Assembly: GCF_044386045.1 (NCBI RefSeq)
Contig: NZ_JBISCD010000035.1
Span: 1 to 64,000 of the forward strand
Length of the DNA stretch: 64,000 nt
Direction of reading: 5' to 3'
Source: Thalassobellus sediminis
GTDB taxonomy: Bacteria; Bacteroidota; Bacteroidia; Flavobacteriales; Flavobacteriaceae
Part shown: positions 44,668 through 53,562 of the stretch, piece by piece
How the letters are laid out: every line of letters starts with the position of its first letter
Numbering within the stretch: position 1 is the first letter of the stretch
The notes under the pieces: model-generated
Databases searched by the model: none
What the model was told of the DNA's origin: nothing
Seen by the model: only the letters and a program-made list of their open reading frames with translations
Made by a program: the position numbers and the translations under genes

Positions 44668-46335
44668 TTAGTGAGCGTATTTTTTCTTTCTAAGGTAATT
44701 AAAAATGAATCCGAATAGAGTTAGTAAACCCAATGGTAATGCGATATTTATAAGCTGCCATTTAGTTTTTTTAGCAGTTATTTCTTGTTTATCTAAAAAG
44801 GCAACGGCTATTTCTTTAGAGCGAATGTTTATAAGTCCGTTATCGTCCAATAGGTAATTAACCGAATTCAGTAAAAATTCTTTGTTACCATAGTTTTTTC
44901 CGGTCCAGCGATCAAAACCTAATTCTTGAGGTTTATTTCTAACAACATCGTTTTTAATAACGTCTCCATCAGCAATAATAATCATTTTAGTAGTTGAGCT
45001 TTTTGTTTTGTCTTCTTGAAGCTTAAACGGTTTTACACGATTGCTATAAACCGAATTAAATTTACCTTCTAAAAGTACAGCAAGTGTTTGTTGGCCTTTA
45101 TTAAAAAGGGCAGGGTTGGGATTTTCTGTAACGACCTGTAGATTTATTTCTCTCGGCGTGCTTTCAAGTTTTGTTAAAGGAGCCGTTTCTAAAAGAATGG
45201 TTTTTTTAATTGTATTTTTTAAGGTGTCTATTTGATTTGCAAAATCAAATTCCACCAAATCTAAATTGTTAACGATTGGGTGATGACTATTTGTACCAGC
45301 CAAAGGCGAATAAGGCCATCTTAAATGCTGAAATTGAGAATCGCTACCATCGCCCATAGCAACTGTAATAGGAGCAGAGTAAAGCGAGCTTATCATTACA
45401 GGATTAATGCGAACACCGTATTTAAAAAAGAAATCGGTTAAGTTTAAATCTCTGGGAACAGCTAAATTGCTTCCAGTGTCATTATACAAACTATCTTTTT
45501 CCATGGCAACAGCATCTATAAGCCAAAGACTTTTACCACCATTCATGGTATATTGATCTAAAACAAGTTTTTCCTTTTCTGAAAAAGCTTCCGTTGGTTT
45601 TGCAGATATGATTAAGTCATAAGTATTTAACTCATTAAGTGTTTTTTGTGGATTATTAGAAACACTATCTAATGTAAAAGGCGCTATATAATAATACTCA
45701 CCAATTTTTTTAACAAAATCGGCTATGTATTTATCTTCGAGTTCTTTATTACCTTTTAAAATGGCGATTTTTTTATGTTTTGGTTTTGTTAGTTTGTTAA
45801 ATCCGTTAGCAAAGGCATATTCTAAATGCTGAACCGAATTGGTTACTAATTCTTGTTGTGTAGCTCCAATTTTGTTTTTTATAAGAGGAATAACAACGGT
45901 TTGATCTTTATAACTCGCTAACGCCCATGGGAAAATAACGGCTTGCGAAGATTTCCCACTTTCTTCTACACTTAATTGCATAGGTGTGAGTCCGCGTGCG
46001 CTTAATTGCTGTATGTTGCGTTCTCGTGTTGATTCTTCTTCAAGAGGATTTATAAAATGAAAAATAATATGATTGTTTTTTGTAGAAAACTCTTCTAGTA
46101 ACTGTTTAGTTTCTCGTTGAAGCCTTCTAAATTCCGAAGGAAAATCTTCGCCATCTAAAAATACATCAACAATGATAGGAGATTCTACATCTTTAATAAT
46201 ATTTGTAGAAGCATCGCTTAGCGTGTAACGCCCATCCTTGGTTAAATCAAAACGTTTAAAAGCTTGATAACTTAAAATATTAATAGCTATTAAAGCAATT
46301 ATTAGGATTGCTATGTGTTTTATCGTTTTATTCAA
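44668..46335 (-). CDS. gldG: GldG gliding-motility ABC transporter-associated protein
   Basis: A 555-residue protein with one N-terminal helix (IAILIIALIAINILSYQAF), a long extracytoplasmic part of the GldG type (VDVFLDGEDFPSEFRRLQRE, then LDQYTMNGGKSLWLIDAVAM and DGDVIKNDVVRNKPQELGFD) and one C-terminal helix before a Lys-rich end. GldG works with GldF and the ATPase GldA in gliding and secretion. It overlaps the inserted upstream gene by 8 bases. Confidence 0.92.
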   Translation of the reverse strand: MNKTIKHIAILIIALIAINILSYQAFKRFDLTKDGRYTLSDASTNIIKDVESPIIVDVFLDGEDFPSEFRRLQRETKQLLEEFSTKNNHIIFHFINPLEEESTRERNIQQLSARGLTPMQLSVEESGKSSQAVIFPWALASYKDQTVVIPLIKNKIGATQQELVTNSVQHLEYAFANGFNKLTKPKHKKIAILKGNKELEDKYIADFVKKIGEYYYIAPFTLDSVSNNPQKTLNELNTYDLIISAKPTEAFSEKEKLVLDQYTMNGGKSLWLIDAVAMEKDSLYNDTGSNLAVPRDLNLTDFFFKYGVRINPVMISSLYSAPITVAMGDGSDSQFQHLRWPYSPLAGTNSHHPIVNNLDLVEFDFANQIDTLKNTIKKTILLETAPLTKLESTPREINLQVVTENPNPALFNKGQQTLAVLLEGKFNSVYSNRVKPFKLQEDKTKSSTTKMIIIADGDVIKNDVVRNKPQELGFDRWTGKNYGNKEFLLNSVNYLLDDNGLINIRSKEIAVAFLDKQEITAKKTKWQLINIALPLGLLTLFGFIFNYLRKKKYAH

Positions 46336-46813
46336 AGGTTTTTTCTAATTGATATTGTCTAACTGTTTTAACGGTATTGTTGGTGAATTCTAACTCGATA
46401 CATTCTTGCATATCATTAAAGGCACCTGGTTTAAAACCTAAATTATAATTCCATTTTTCTGGTGTATTTGCTTTAATAGCATCATCCCATCCATACCATT
46501 CGCTGGCACCTAAAATCGCATTAATTTCAGACTTGCTTTTCCCAACTAACAGACTATCTTCAATAATGTTATTTAACATTTCATAGCGAAGTCTAGGGGT
46601 TTCTTTCCAGGCTTCGGACTTAAAATATTTTTCATGCTGATAACTACTAAAAATATTTATAATAGGATACACAACATAAAAATAAGCTATTGGTGTTAGT
46701 AGGATACTTAATAAAAACGTTAGCCATTTTCGATTGTCTATGGTATTAATAAACAGCCATACCAGAACGAATACTATAATTAATAAAATAACAAAAGTAG
46801 GTGTTATAATCAT
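46328..46813 (-). CDS. Membrane-anchored protein of unknown function between gldF and gldG
   Basis: A 161-residue protein with two N-terminal membrane helices (about 5-22 and 30-53). The soluble part resembles a BamE/SmpA-like domain: LVGKSKSEINAILGASEWYG (89-108), then WNYNLGFKPGAF and a strand ending VRQYQLEKTFE. It sits between gldF (2-base gap) and gldG (8-base overlap), where these two are normally adjacent. It may assist the complex or be an unrelated insertion. Confidence 0.75.
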   Translation of the reverse strand: MIITPTFVILLIIVFVLVWLFINTIDNRKWLTFLLSILLTPIAYFYVVYPIINIFSSYQHEKYFKSEAWKETPRLRYEMLNNIIEDSLLVGKSKSEINAILGASEWYGWDDAIKANTPEKWNYNLGFKPGAFNDMQECIELEFTNNTVKTVRQYQLEKTFE

Positions 46814-46815
46814 TT

Positions 46816-47529
46816 CTATTCTTTATTCAAGTTTAACTTTGTAAATGCTAAAAAAAGTATGGTAATACTTAAAAAGTATATAATATCTCTTGTGTCTAGT
46901 ACGCCACGGCTCATACTTTTATAATGCGAACTCATACTTAATTGTTCTATTAAATTACTTGAAGCATATTCTGCAATACCTTCAAGACCAATATAAAATA
47001 TAAAGCAAAGGAATACAGCTGTAATAAACGCTACAATTTGGTTGTCTGATAATGTAGAAGCAAATATACCAATGGCAGTATAAGCAGCAATTAAAAAAAG
47101 GAGTCCGAAATAAGACCCTAAAGTACTCCCAATATCTAAATTGCCAACAGGTGTTCCTAATTGGAAAACGGTATAAACGTATAATAGAGTAGGTGATATG
47201 GCAATTAAAATTAAAATAAAAGCACCAAAATATTTACCTAAAACAATTTGAGAGTACGATATCGGTTTTGTAACTAAAAGCTCAAGCGTACCCTGTTTTT
47301 TTTCATCAGAAAAACTACGCATAGTAACCGCAGGTATAAGGAATATTAATATCCAAGGTGTTAATAAAAAGAAAGGAGATAAATCGGCAAAACCATAATC
47401 TAAAATATTGAATTCACCTTTAAATAGCCATAAAAACAAACCGTTTAGTAGTAGAAAAATAGCAACTACCAAATATCCAATGGGTGATGCAAAAAATGAG
47501 TTTATTTCTTTTTTAAATATGGCGTACAT
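46816..47529 (-). CDS. gldF: GldF gliding-motility ABC transporter permease
   Basis: A 237-residue ABC-2 type permease with six helices. MYAIFKKEINSFFASPIGYL at the N-terminus and MRSFSDEKKQGTLELLVTKP (66-85, the coupling segment) are typical of GldF. It should form a transporter with GldG and an ATPase encoded elsewhere. It starts immediately at the end of the upstream small membrane gene. Confidence 0.93.
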   Translation of the reverse strand: MYAIFKKEINSFFASPIGYLVVAIFLLLNGLFLWLFKGEFNILDYGFADLSPFFLLTPWILIFLIPAVTMRSFSDEKKQGTLELLVTKPISYSQIVLGKYFGAFILILIAISPTLLYVYTVFQLGTPVGNLDIGSTLGSYFGLLFLIAAYTAIGIFASTLSDNQIVAFITAVFLCFIFYIGLEGIAEYASSNLIEQLSMSSHYKSMSRGVLDTRDIIYFLSITILFLAFTKLNLNKE

Positions 47530-47934
47530 TTAATTTTTTATAGTATTAATTTTAACCAAAGATATTAAACCATGAATAGAAACCCCAGCAAGAATTAGAT
47601 ATAAACTATTACGAGTTATTGGTCTTTTTATTCCCTCTGTAGGTAATTCTGTAAAGAAACCATAAATAACTAGAAAACTTGCTAGAAATATAATAACAGA
47701 ACCTATTTGCTGTATTGTTTTAACCCATTTAGTATTGGAGAGTTTTAAATGAGCTCCAAGAGCAGCGTTAATAAGTCCAAAAAGTAGAATATATAAATGC
47801 CCCGCTCTAAAAAGAGCACGATTCATTAATTCCATATCTTTTAGATGGTTGTAATTATGATGCATGTATTGTCCTGTTAATAGGAAACCAATAACTATTA
47901 AAATCCCAAAGAATAAATGAGTTCTTCCTAGCAT
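47530..47934 (-). CDS. Four-helix membrane protein of unknown function upstream of gldF
   Basis: A 134-residue protein with four hydrophobic segments (about 6-20, 46-62, 74-92 and 109-127). MLGRTHLFFGILIVIGFLLT and RAGHLYILLFGLINAALGAH are its most distinctive parts. No family recognised. The stop abuts the gldF start, so it is cotranscribed with the gliding genes. Confidence 0.75.
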   Translation of the reverse strand: MLGRTHLFFGILIVIGFLLTGQYMHHNYNHLKDMELMNRALFRAGHLYILLFGLINAALGAHLKLSNTKWVKTIQQIGSVIIFLASFLVIYGFFTELPTEGIKRPITRNSLYLILAGVSIHGLISLVKINTIKN

Positions 47935-47941
47935 AAAAAAA

Positions 47942-48236
47942 TTATTTTAAACTTTCTAATTTATCAACACTCCAAGCTTCAGGTCTAATACTAAAAAACG
48001 GTTTCGTTTTACTCCAAACGTTTTTAAATAAATCAGATTGTCTGTAAAGTTCTAAATCAGCTTCTGTTTCCCAATAGCTGTATGTAAAAAATATATTTGA
48101 ATCGTTTTTATCTCTATATAATTCTAAAAAAACAACCTTTAAATGCTCTTATCATCGTTTTCGAATCATCAAAATTTTTAAGAAAAATGTCTATGTTCTT
48201 TTTATAAAATCCCATTTTAACAATTCTAACAAACAT
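47942..48236 (-). pseudogene. Frameshifted quinol/antibiotic-biosynthesis-monooxygenase-like gene
   Basis: Frame 1 from the ATG at 48236 reads MFVRIVKMGFYKKNIDIFLK and ends early after AFKGCFFRII. A second frame resumes at the same point with LELYRDKNDSNIFFTYSYWE, then SDLFKNVWSKTKP and EAWSVDKLESLK, to the stop at 47942-47944. Together they make a complete ferredoxin-like ABM domain protein of about 95 residues. The break is at a seven-A run (48126-48132). It is a recent frameshift or a sequencing error. Confidence 0.8.
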
Positions 48237-48238
48237 AG

Positions 48239-49132
48239 TTAAAAGCTTCTTGTTTTAGTAGCGTTTTGCAAAATATCATTTTCAGTTGTACTAATAGGTT
48301 TGGTAATAAAATTAACACTTACAGTATCCATTAAACCAAGTCCCATTAAACTTGAGGCACTTCCTACAGTAGCGCTGTTACTTTTGTAAACTGCAATTTC
48401 TAAAAAATTACCAGAATTAAAAACTACTAAACCCCTACCTTCATCTTGTCGTTTTTCATCAGGAATTTCAAAATTAACAATATCACTGTACTTATTATAT
48501 ATTTTTTTGAACTTATAATGTCTTGCCGAAATTTCAAAAGCGCGTCCTTTTTGTATGGTTTCAAAAAAGCTACGTTTAATGTTAGTAACCACATTACCAT
48601 AATTATCAATATAAATAATACTTCCAATAATTTGAGACTTATCATCATTTACATAAGGTACTATGTTTTTAAGAGGCTTAATATTGCTAATAGTTTTACC
48701 AATAACCTCTAGCGTACCGCCACGTGCAATATGGCAAGCCACTTTTACAAAAACATCTAGTACAGGAAAACTGGTTTGTATCTTATCATGAATATTAATT
48801 TCAACAATTTTTTCTGGAGCTATTTCAGAACAAATCATACTCATAATACCATTGTTAGCACAAATAAAATAATGATCGTCTAATTTTAAAGCAATGTGTT
48901 TGTTTTCGGGGTTTATTTCAGAATCAATACCAATAATATGAATCGTACCTTTAGGGAAGCTATTATATGCGTTTTGTATAATGTAAGCCGCTTCAGGAAT
49001 ACTAAAGGGTGAAACCGAATGTGAGATATCAACAATTTTAACATCAGGTAACTCACTATAAATAGCGCCTTTTGTTGCGCCAGCAAAGTGATCTTTTTCT
49101 CCAAAATCGGTTGTTAAAGTTATGATTGCCAT
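48239..49132 (-). CDS. S-adenosyl-L-methionine hydroxide adenosyltransferase family protein
   Basis: A 297-residue protein of the DUF62/SAM hydrolase family, relatives of SAM-dependent fluorinases. IITLTTDFGEKDHFAGATKG (3-22), VDISHSVSPFSIPEAAYI and HIIGIDSEINPENKHIALKL are the conserved substrate segments. It would convert SAM and water to adenosine and methionine. The ATG at 49132 is used; the longer frame begins with TTG two codons earlier. Confidence 0.9.
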   Translation of the reverse strand: MAIITLTTDFGEKDHFAGATKGAIYSELPDVKIVDISHSVSPFSIPEAAYIIQNAYNSFPKGTIHIIGIDSEINPENKHIALKLDDHYFICANNGIMSMICSEIAPEKIVEINIHDKIQTSFPVLDVFVKVACHIARGGTLEVIGKTISNIKPLKNIVPYVNDDKSQIIGSIIYIDNYGNVVTNIKRSFFETIQKGRAFEISARHYKFKKIYNKYSDIVNFEIPDEKRQDEGRGLVVFNSGNFLEIAVYKSNSATVGSASSLMGLGLMDTVSVNFITKPISTTENDILQNATKTRSF

Positions 49133-49267
49133 TGGCAAAATTGTTGATATGTTTTTAGCGTTAGGTCACTCAAATTTATGTATTTTTGAGTTTCACATGT
49201 GTGAGATACAAAACTAATAAATCATTTGGTCTGATAACACATATTTTTAAAAATTAAAACAACGCCT

Positions 49268-50221
49268 TTGAACGAAATAATTATCGAACTAGAAGAAATC
49301 TCTCCAAAAGAGTTTTTTGGAGCACAGAATGTTAATATTGAACTTCTTAAAAAATATTTTCCAAAATTAAAAATTGTTGCACGTGGAAATAAAATAAAAG
49401 CTTTTGGAGATGAAGAATTGCTAGAAGAATTCGACCGACGTATTACCATGCTTTTAAAACATTTTGGAAAGTATAATAAACTAGACGAAAATGTTATTGA
49501 ACGTGTTTTAACAAGTCAAAGTAGCGATGATTATGCCACATCAAAACAAAGCGGCGAAGTAATTGTGCATGGTGTTGGTGGTAAATTAATAAAAGCGCAA
49601 ACAGCAAACCAACGTAAAATGGTAGAGCTTATGCGTAAAAACGATATGGTTTTTGCCATTGGGCCAGCAGGTACAGGAAAAACCTATACAGGCGTTGCGT
49701 TAGCAGTTCAGGCATTAAAAAACAAAGAGGTAAAGCGAATTATTTTAACACGTCCAGCGGTAGAAGCAGGCGAAAATCTTGGGTTTTTACCAGGCGATTT
49801 AAAAGAAAAACTAGATCCGTACATGCAACCTTTGTACGATGCGTTGCGCGATATGATTGCACCCGAAAAATTGGCGCATTATATAGAAAACGGAACGATT
49901 CAAATAGCACCTCTAGCATTTATGCGTGGGCGTACGCTTGATAATGCTTTTGTTATTTTAGACGAAGGACAAAACACAACGCATGCGCAAATGAAAATGT
50001 TTTTAACCCGTATGGGTAAGCATGCCAAGTTTTTGTTAACCGGAGATCCTGGTCAAATAGATTTGCCTCGTCGTACTATTTCAGGATTAAAGGAAGCCTT
50101 ATTAATTTTGAAAAATGTAGAAGGTGTAGGCATGATATTTTTAGACGATAAAGATGTTATTCGTCATAAACTAGTTAAAAAAGTTATTGAAGCTTATAAA
50201 AGCATCGAAAACAGAGATTAG
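49268..50221 (+). CDS. PhoH-family ATPase
   Basis: A 317-residue ATPase. GPAGTGKTYTG (132-142) is the Walker A loop, VILDEGQN the Walker B segment, and LTGDPGQIDLP a sensor-like motif; EIIIELEEISPKEFFGAQN is the usual flavobacterial N-terminus. The start is TTG at 49268; no ATG lies near and the N-terminus is conserved from this point (recalled). The family (YbeZ type) is linked to RNA processing. Confidence 0.93.
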   Translation: MNEIIIELEEISPKEFFGAQNVNIELLKKYFPKLKIVARGNKIKAFGDEELLEEFDRRITMLLKHFGKYNKLDENVIERVLTSQSSDDYATSKQSGEVIVHGVGGKLIKAQTANQRKMVELMRKNDMVFAIGPAGTGKTYTGVALAVQALKNKEVKRIILTRPAVEAGENLGFLPGDLKEKLDPYMQPLYDALRDMIAPEKLAHYIENGTIQIAPLAFMRGRTLDNAFVILDEGQNTTHAQMKMFLTRMGKHAKFLLTGDPGQIDLPRRTISGLKEALLILKNVEGVGMIFLDDKDVIRHKLVKKVIEAYKSIENRD

Positions 50222-50264
50222 TTTAGTTAGCAGTCTAAACGTTTTAAATAAAATAAAAAATATA

Positions 50265-50340
50265 AAAAGCTATTCCTGCTTTCAGCTATATCTTTTTGCT
50301 TTTAATGGCAAAAAAGGATGCCGCATCGATCAGGGCTAAG
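50265..50340. repeat. Dispersed hairpin element, copy B
   Basis: A non-coding segment with an internal stem ATCTTTTTGC/GCAAAAAAGGAT and outer words GCTATTCCTGCTTTCAGC and GATGCCGCATCGATCAGGG. It parallels 14820-14893 in order and wording. It lies between phoH and purC, where no gene fits. No known riboswitch class is recognisable. Confidence 0.4.
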
Positions 50341-50445
50341 ACTTTTAGTTAAAAACAATAATAGAAACTAAATTTAGCATTAAGCGCATTCTAAGTGTTT
50401 CATAAACAAATAAACTCATAAACGAATAAACAGTTTTAATAAATA

Positions 50446-51396
50446 ATGAGTAATACAATAATAGATACAAATTTTAATTTCCCAGGTCAAAAAAGCCTGT
50501 ACAAAGGAAAAGTAAGAGCCGTTTATAATATTAACGATGAAGAATTGGTAATGGTTGCAACCGATAGGTTATCGGCGTTCGATGTCGTGATGCCAAAAGG
50601 TATACCGTACAAAGGACAAATATTAAACCAAATAGCTACAAAAATGATGGCAGCTACCCAGGATTTAGTTCCTAACTGGTTAACAGCCACACCAGACCCT
50701 AATGTAGCAGTAGGGCATTTATGCGAACCTTTTAAAGTAGAAATGGTTATTCGTGGATATATGTCTGGACATGCAGCACGCGAGTATAAATTAGGAAAAC
50801 GCATACTTTGTGGTGTAGCAATGCCAGAAGGAATGAAGGAAAACGATGCGTTTCCAGAGCCAATTATTACACCAGCTACAAAAGCAGAAATGGGTGATCA
50901 TGATGAAGATATTTCTCGTGAAGACATTTTAAAACGTGGTATTGTTTCAGAAGCAGATTACATTGTTCTTGAAGATTACACCCGTAAATTATTTCAACGT
51001 GGTTCTGAAATTGCAGCTTCTCGTGGTTTAATTTTAGTAGATACCAAATACGAATTCGGAAAAACCAACGACGGTAAAATTGTTTTAATAGACGAAATAC
51101 ACACACCAGATTCATCTCGTTATTTTTATGCTGAAGGCTATCAAGAACGTCAAGATAAAGGAGAGGCTCAAAAACAACTCTCTAAAGAGTTTGTGCGTCA
51201 ATGGTTAATAGCTAATGACTTTCAAGGCTTAGAAGGACAAACAGTTCCTTTTATGAGCGACGAGTATATTCAATCGGTTAGTGATCGTTATATAGAACTT
51301 TATGAAAATATTACAGGTGAAACTTTTGTTAAGGCAGATGTAAGTAATATACAAGAGCGTATTGAAGCTAATGTTGTGGCTTATTTAAAAAAATAA
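50446..51396 (+). CDS. purC: SAICAR synthetase (phosphoribosylaminoimidazole-succinocarboxamide synthase)
   Basis: A 316-residue purine-biosynthesis enzyme joining CAIR and aspartate. YKGKVRAVYNI (19-29), DRLSAFDVVMPKGIPYKGQI (42-61), then VIRGYMSGHAAREYKLGKR and LVDTKYEFG with the catalytic region IDEIHTPDSSRYF are family segments. The length is that of the longer eukaryote-like/Bacteroidota type. Its 3' end is echoed twice downstream (55776-55875 and 58421-58505), suggesting a used insertion point. Confidence 0.95.
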   Translation: MSNTIIDTNFNFPGQKSLYKGKVRAVYNINDEELVMVATDRLSAFDVVMPKGIPYKGQILNQIATKMMAATQDLVPNWLTATPDPNVAVGHLCEPFKVEMVIRGYMSGHAAREYKLGKRILCGVAMPEGMKENDAFPEPIITPATKAEMGDHDEDISREDILKRGIVSEADYIVLEDYTRKLFQRGSEIAASRGLILVDTKYEFGKTNDGKIVLIDEIHTPDSSRYFYAEGYQERQDKGEAQKQLSKEFVRQWLIANDFQGLEGQTVPFMSDEYIQSVSDRYIELYENITGETFVKADVSNIQERIEANVVAYLKK

Positions 51397-51620
51397 ACCT
51401 AATGTGAATTGTTTTTTTATTTCGACTTCAGAAGAAATGCATAACAATAAACAAATCAGGTAAGTATGCTTAAAATACAATTAGATTGTTATTGAGAATT
51501 ATGTGCTTGTTTAATTTTTTTATATAAAGCATTTGTCATTATTTTATTTGTCTTAAAGGGCGATGATAACACTTTATTCTTATTGACCGAATTTGACTTT
51601 TAGTGGGCTATATAATTCAA
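51397..51620. other. Intergenic stretch downstream of purC
   Basis: 224 bases with no gene. The first 50 bases after the purC stop are repeated in degenerate form at about 55822-55875. I see no clear terminator hairpin for purC. Confidence 0.5.
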
Positions 51621-51828
51621 TCAATATATTGTAAATACAGGGGTCATTATTAGTTCTTTATGACCTTTTTGATAATTTGTCACGTTGATTTCTAATTGAG
51701 AATTTAATGTTTTTTCTTTGTGTATCTCTTGTCCAAAAATGTTCATTATGCTAACGATCGATGGAGAAGTGATACGCTGGATATTTACTTGATTGCAAAA
51801 TGGATTTGGAAAAATTATAATATTGTTC
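51621..51828 (-). pseudogene. Detached T9SS sorting domain of the SGNH hydrolase
   Basis: In the frame offset from the hydrolase, the text EENKNNIIIFPNPFCNQVNI and SIVSIMNIFGQEIHKEKTLN is a T9SS type A C-terminal sorting domain (the IFPNP start is typical). It continues directly from the hydrolase in another frame. The domain ends early: after NYQKG the usual final strands and basic tail are missing, replaced by HKELIMTPVFTIY. It is therefore both frameshifted and truncated. Confidence 0.75.
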
Positions 51829-53304
51829 TTATTTTCTTCTATCTTTTGTGACCTCAATTGTAACTTCATCGGAATCTATGGTACCATTTTTATCGGCTAC
51901 AGTTAAGGTAATAATATGAATGCCCAAAGCAAGAGAAACAGTTGCTGTTTTTCCTGTGGCAAACTGAGTGCCATTTTTACTCCATTTGTACGACACAATA
52001 TTATCTCCAAAAGCATAGCTTGCCGAACCATCCAGTTTAATAGACTCAATGCCATCATTATCGTAATCAACGGCTACTTGGTCTGAACCTGCATCAGCCT
52101 CAACAAGTGTGTTTTCATCAATTTCCGTAAATAAGTCCAGGTCGACTGACTTACCTAAAAAGGCATAACCATCAACATTAGGATGCAACCAATCGTTTGA
52201 ATATTTTTTCAATAATTTTTCTATATCATTCGGATCACGAATAGCTTTGTCGAAATCTATGCAGGCATCAAAATTTCCTGGTGTCCTAATCCATGTATTT
52301 ACATCATTTCGAACAATTTCGTGAGCTGCTGAATAGTGACCACTGCCTTTAAATGGTGTTATTGTAGCACCATAGGCTTTAATATTTCTTGCATGGGCAT
52401 TGTTGATGATTGTTTTGTATGCATTAATGATAGAAGTTGCAGAGGCATTAGAATAAATATCATTGGTGCCATAAAAAATGATTATCCAGCGCAAACCAGA
52501 CTGCGCTAGAAGATCTTCTTTGTAGCGACTAATTCCAGAAGTTCTTATCAACGAACCTCCTATACCTAGGTTTAAAACACCAACATTCTTGGTTCGATCA
52601 TCATTTAGTAACTGCTCAGAAAAAATGTCTGTCCATCGATTTTGCAAACCACCGTGTAATCCAAAACCATCAGTAATAGAATTTCCCAATACACCAACAC
52701 AACCGGCAGTATTTGCAGCTATAACGTCGATTGTATTAATATGAAACCAATGTGCAGTTACAGTTGCACCACTAAAAGAAGCTGACGATGCGTGATCGCT
52801 TGCAAGAATATACGAATCGGTTCGTGATGCTACATGACTTGTTATGTCTGAGGAAGAAACTACCTGTCCATAATAAATGGTTATTGCTACACGCATATTT
52901 GGAGTTAACGGAAAAGCAATAGGATCTGAAACTACAGAAGAGTATGGATCTATTGTTATGGATGAACTTCCATTGAATTTTAAAGAGGTAATTGTCGCAG
53001 CATCAACTGCACTCCCTCCTTGCGAAACTGCAACATTTACAACGTTCATTGTAACAGGTGTTGAGCAGGTTTTGTTGGAAAGCTTTAAACGTAATGTATC
53101 TCCACCAATTGATACTCTTATAACTTGGCGTAATGTATTATTGGCTAAAAAGGGAGCGGGAGGGGTGTTATTTGAGCCTGCTGCATAATTTGCACAGCTC
53201 CAACTTCCAACCCATATATCTGATTGAGTTTCATTTGAAGTTTGACAAATGCTAACCCTATTTACAGTAATGATTAGAATTATGGTGAGAAAGATCTTTT
53301 TCAT
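51829..53304 (-). CDS. Secreted SGNH/GDSL hydrolase with PKD-like domain, 3' end frameshifted
   Basis: A 491-residue exported esterase-like protein (signal peptide MKKIFLTIILIITVNRVSIC). The SGNH domain (about 200-395) has block I VLGNSITDG (Ser209), the oxyanion Gly in NLGIGG, GTND (279-282) and the catalytic pair in DWLHPNVDGY (Asp371, His374). A PKD-like domain follows (about 402-487). The frame ends KDRRK at 51829, and a T9SS sorting domain continues in another frame, so secretion by T9SS may be lost. The substrate is probably an acetylated polysaccharide. Confidence 0.85.
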   Translation of the reverse strand: MKKIFLTIILIITVNRVSICQTSNETQSDIWVGSWSCANYAAGSNNTPPAPFLANNTLRQVIRVSIGGDTLRLKLSNKTCSTPVTMNVVNVAVSQGGSAVDAATITSLKFNGSSSITIDPYSSVVSDPIAFPLTPNMRVAITIYYGQVVSSSDITSHVASRTDSYILASDHASSASFSGATVTAHWFHINTIDVIAANTAGCVGVLGNSITDGFGLHGGLQNRWTDIFSEQLLNDDRTKNVGVLNLGIGGSLIRTSGISRYKEDLLAQSGLRWIIIFYGTNDIYSNASATSIINAYKTIINNAHARNIKAYGATITPFKGSGHYSAAHEIVRNDVNTWIRTPGNFDACIDFDKAIRDPNDIEKLLKKYSNDWLHPNVDGYAFLGKSVDLDLFTEIDENTLVEADAGSDQVAVDYDNDGIESIKLDGSASYAFGDNIVSYKWSKNGTQFATGKTATVSLALGIHIITLTVADKNGTIDSDEVTIEVTKDRRK

Positions 53305-53492
53305 ATTTGATTTATTTTGATATTAGAGTATCAGAGTATCTGTGTTTCAACGAATGTCACATATAATAAATTCTAATTCCCATAACATTTACTCGATTGC
53401 TAAAAGAAAGTGTGGATATTCTGATTAGGGAAATGAATGCTAACGATTAGGATATGAACCTGTTTCAATATTTTTCCATGTTAATTTCTTAT

Positions 53493-53521
53493 AAAAAAAG
53501 CATCTTCTTGTAGATGTTTTT
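53493..53521 (-). terminator. Terminator of the GH-A-like glycosidase gene
   Basis: Stem AAAAAGCATCT/AGATGTTTTT (one G-T pair) with a 6-base loop, 42 bases beyond the stop codon; on the minus strand it is followed by a T run. Confidence 0.65.
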
Positions 53522-53562
53522 AATAGTTGTTAACATAATTTAGTAGTAAGGTCTTTTTGTGT

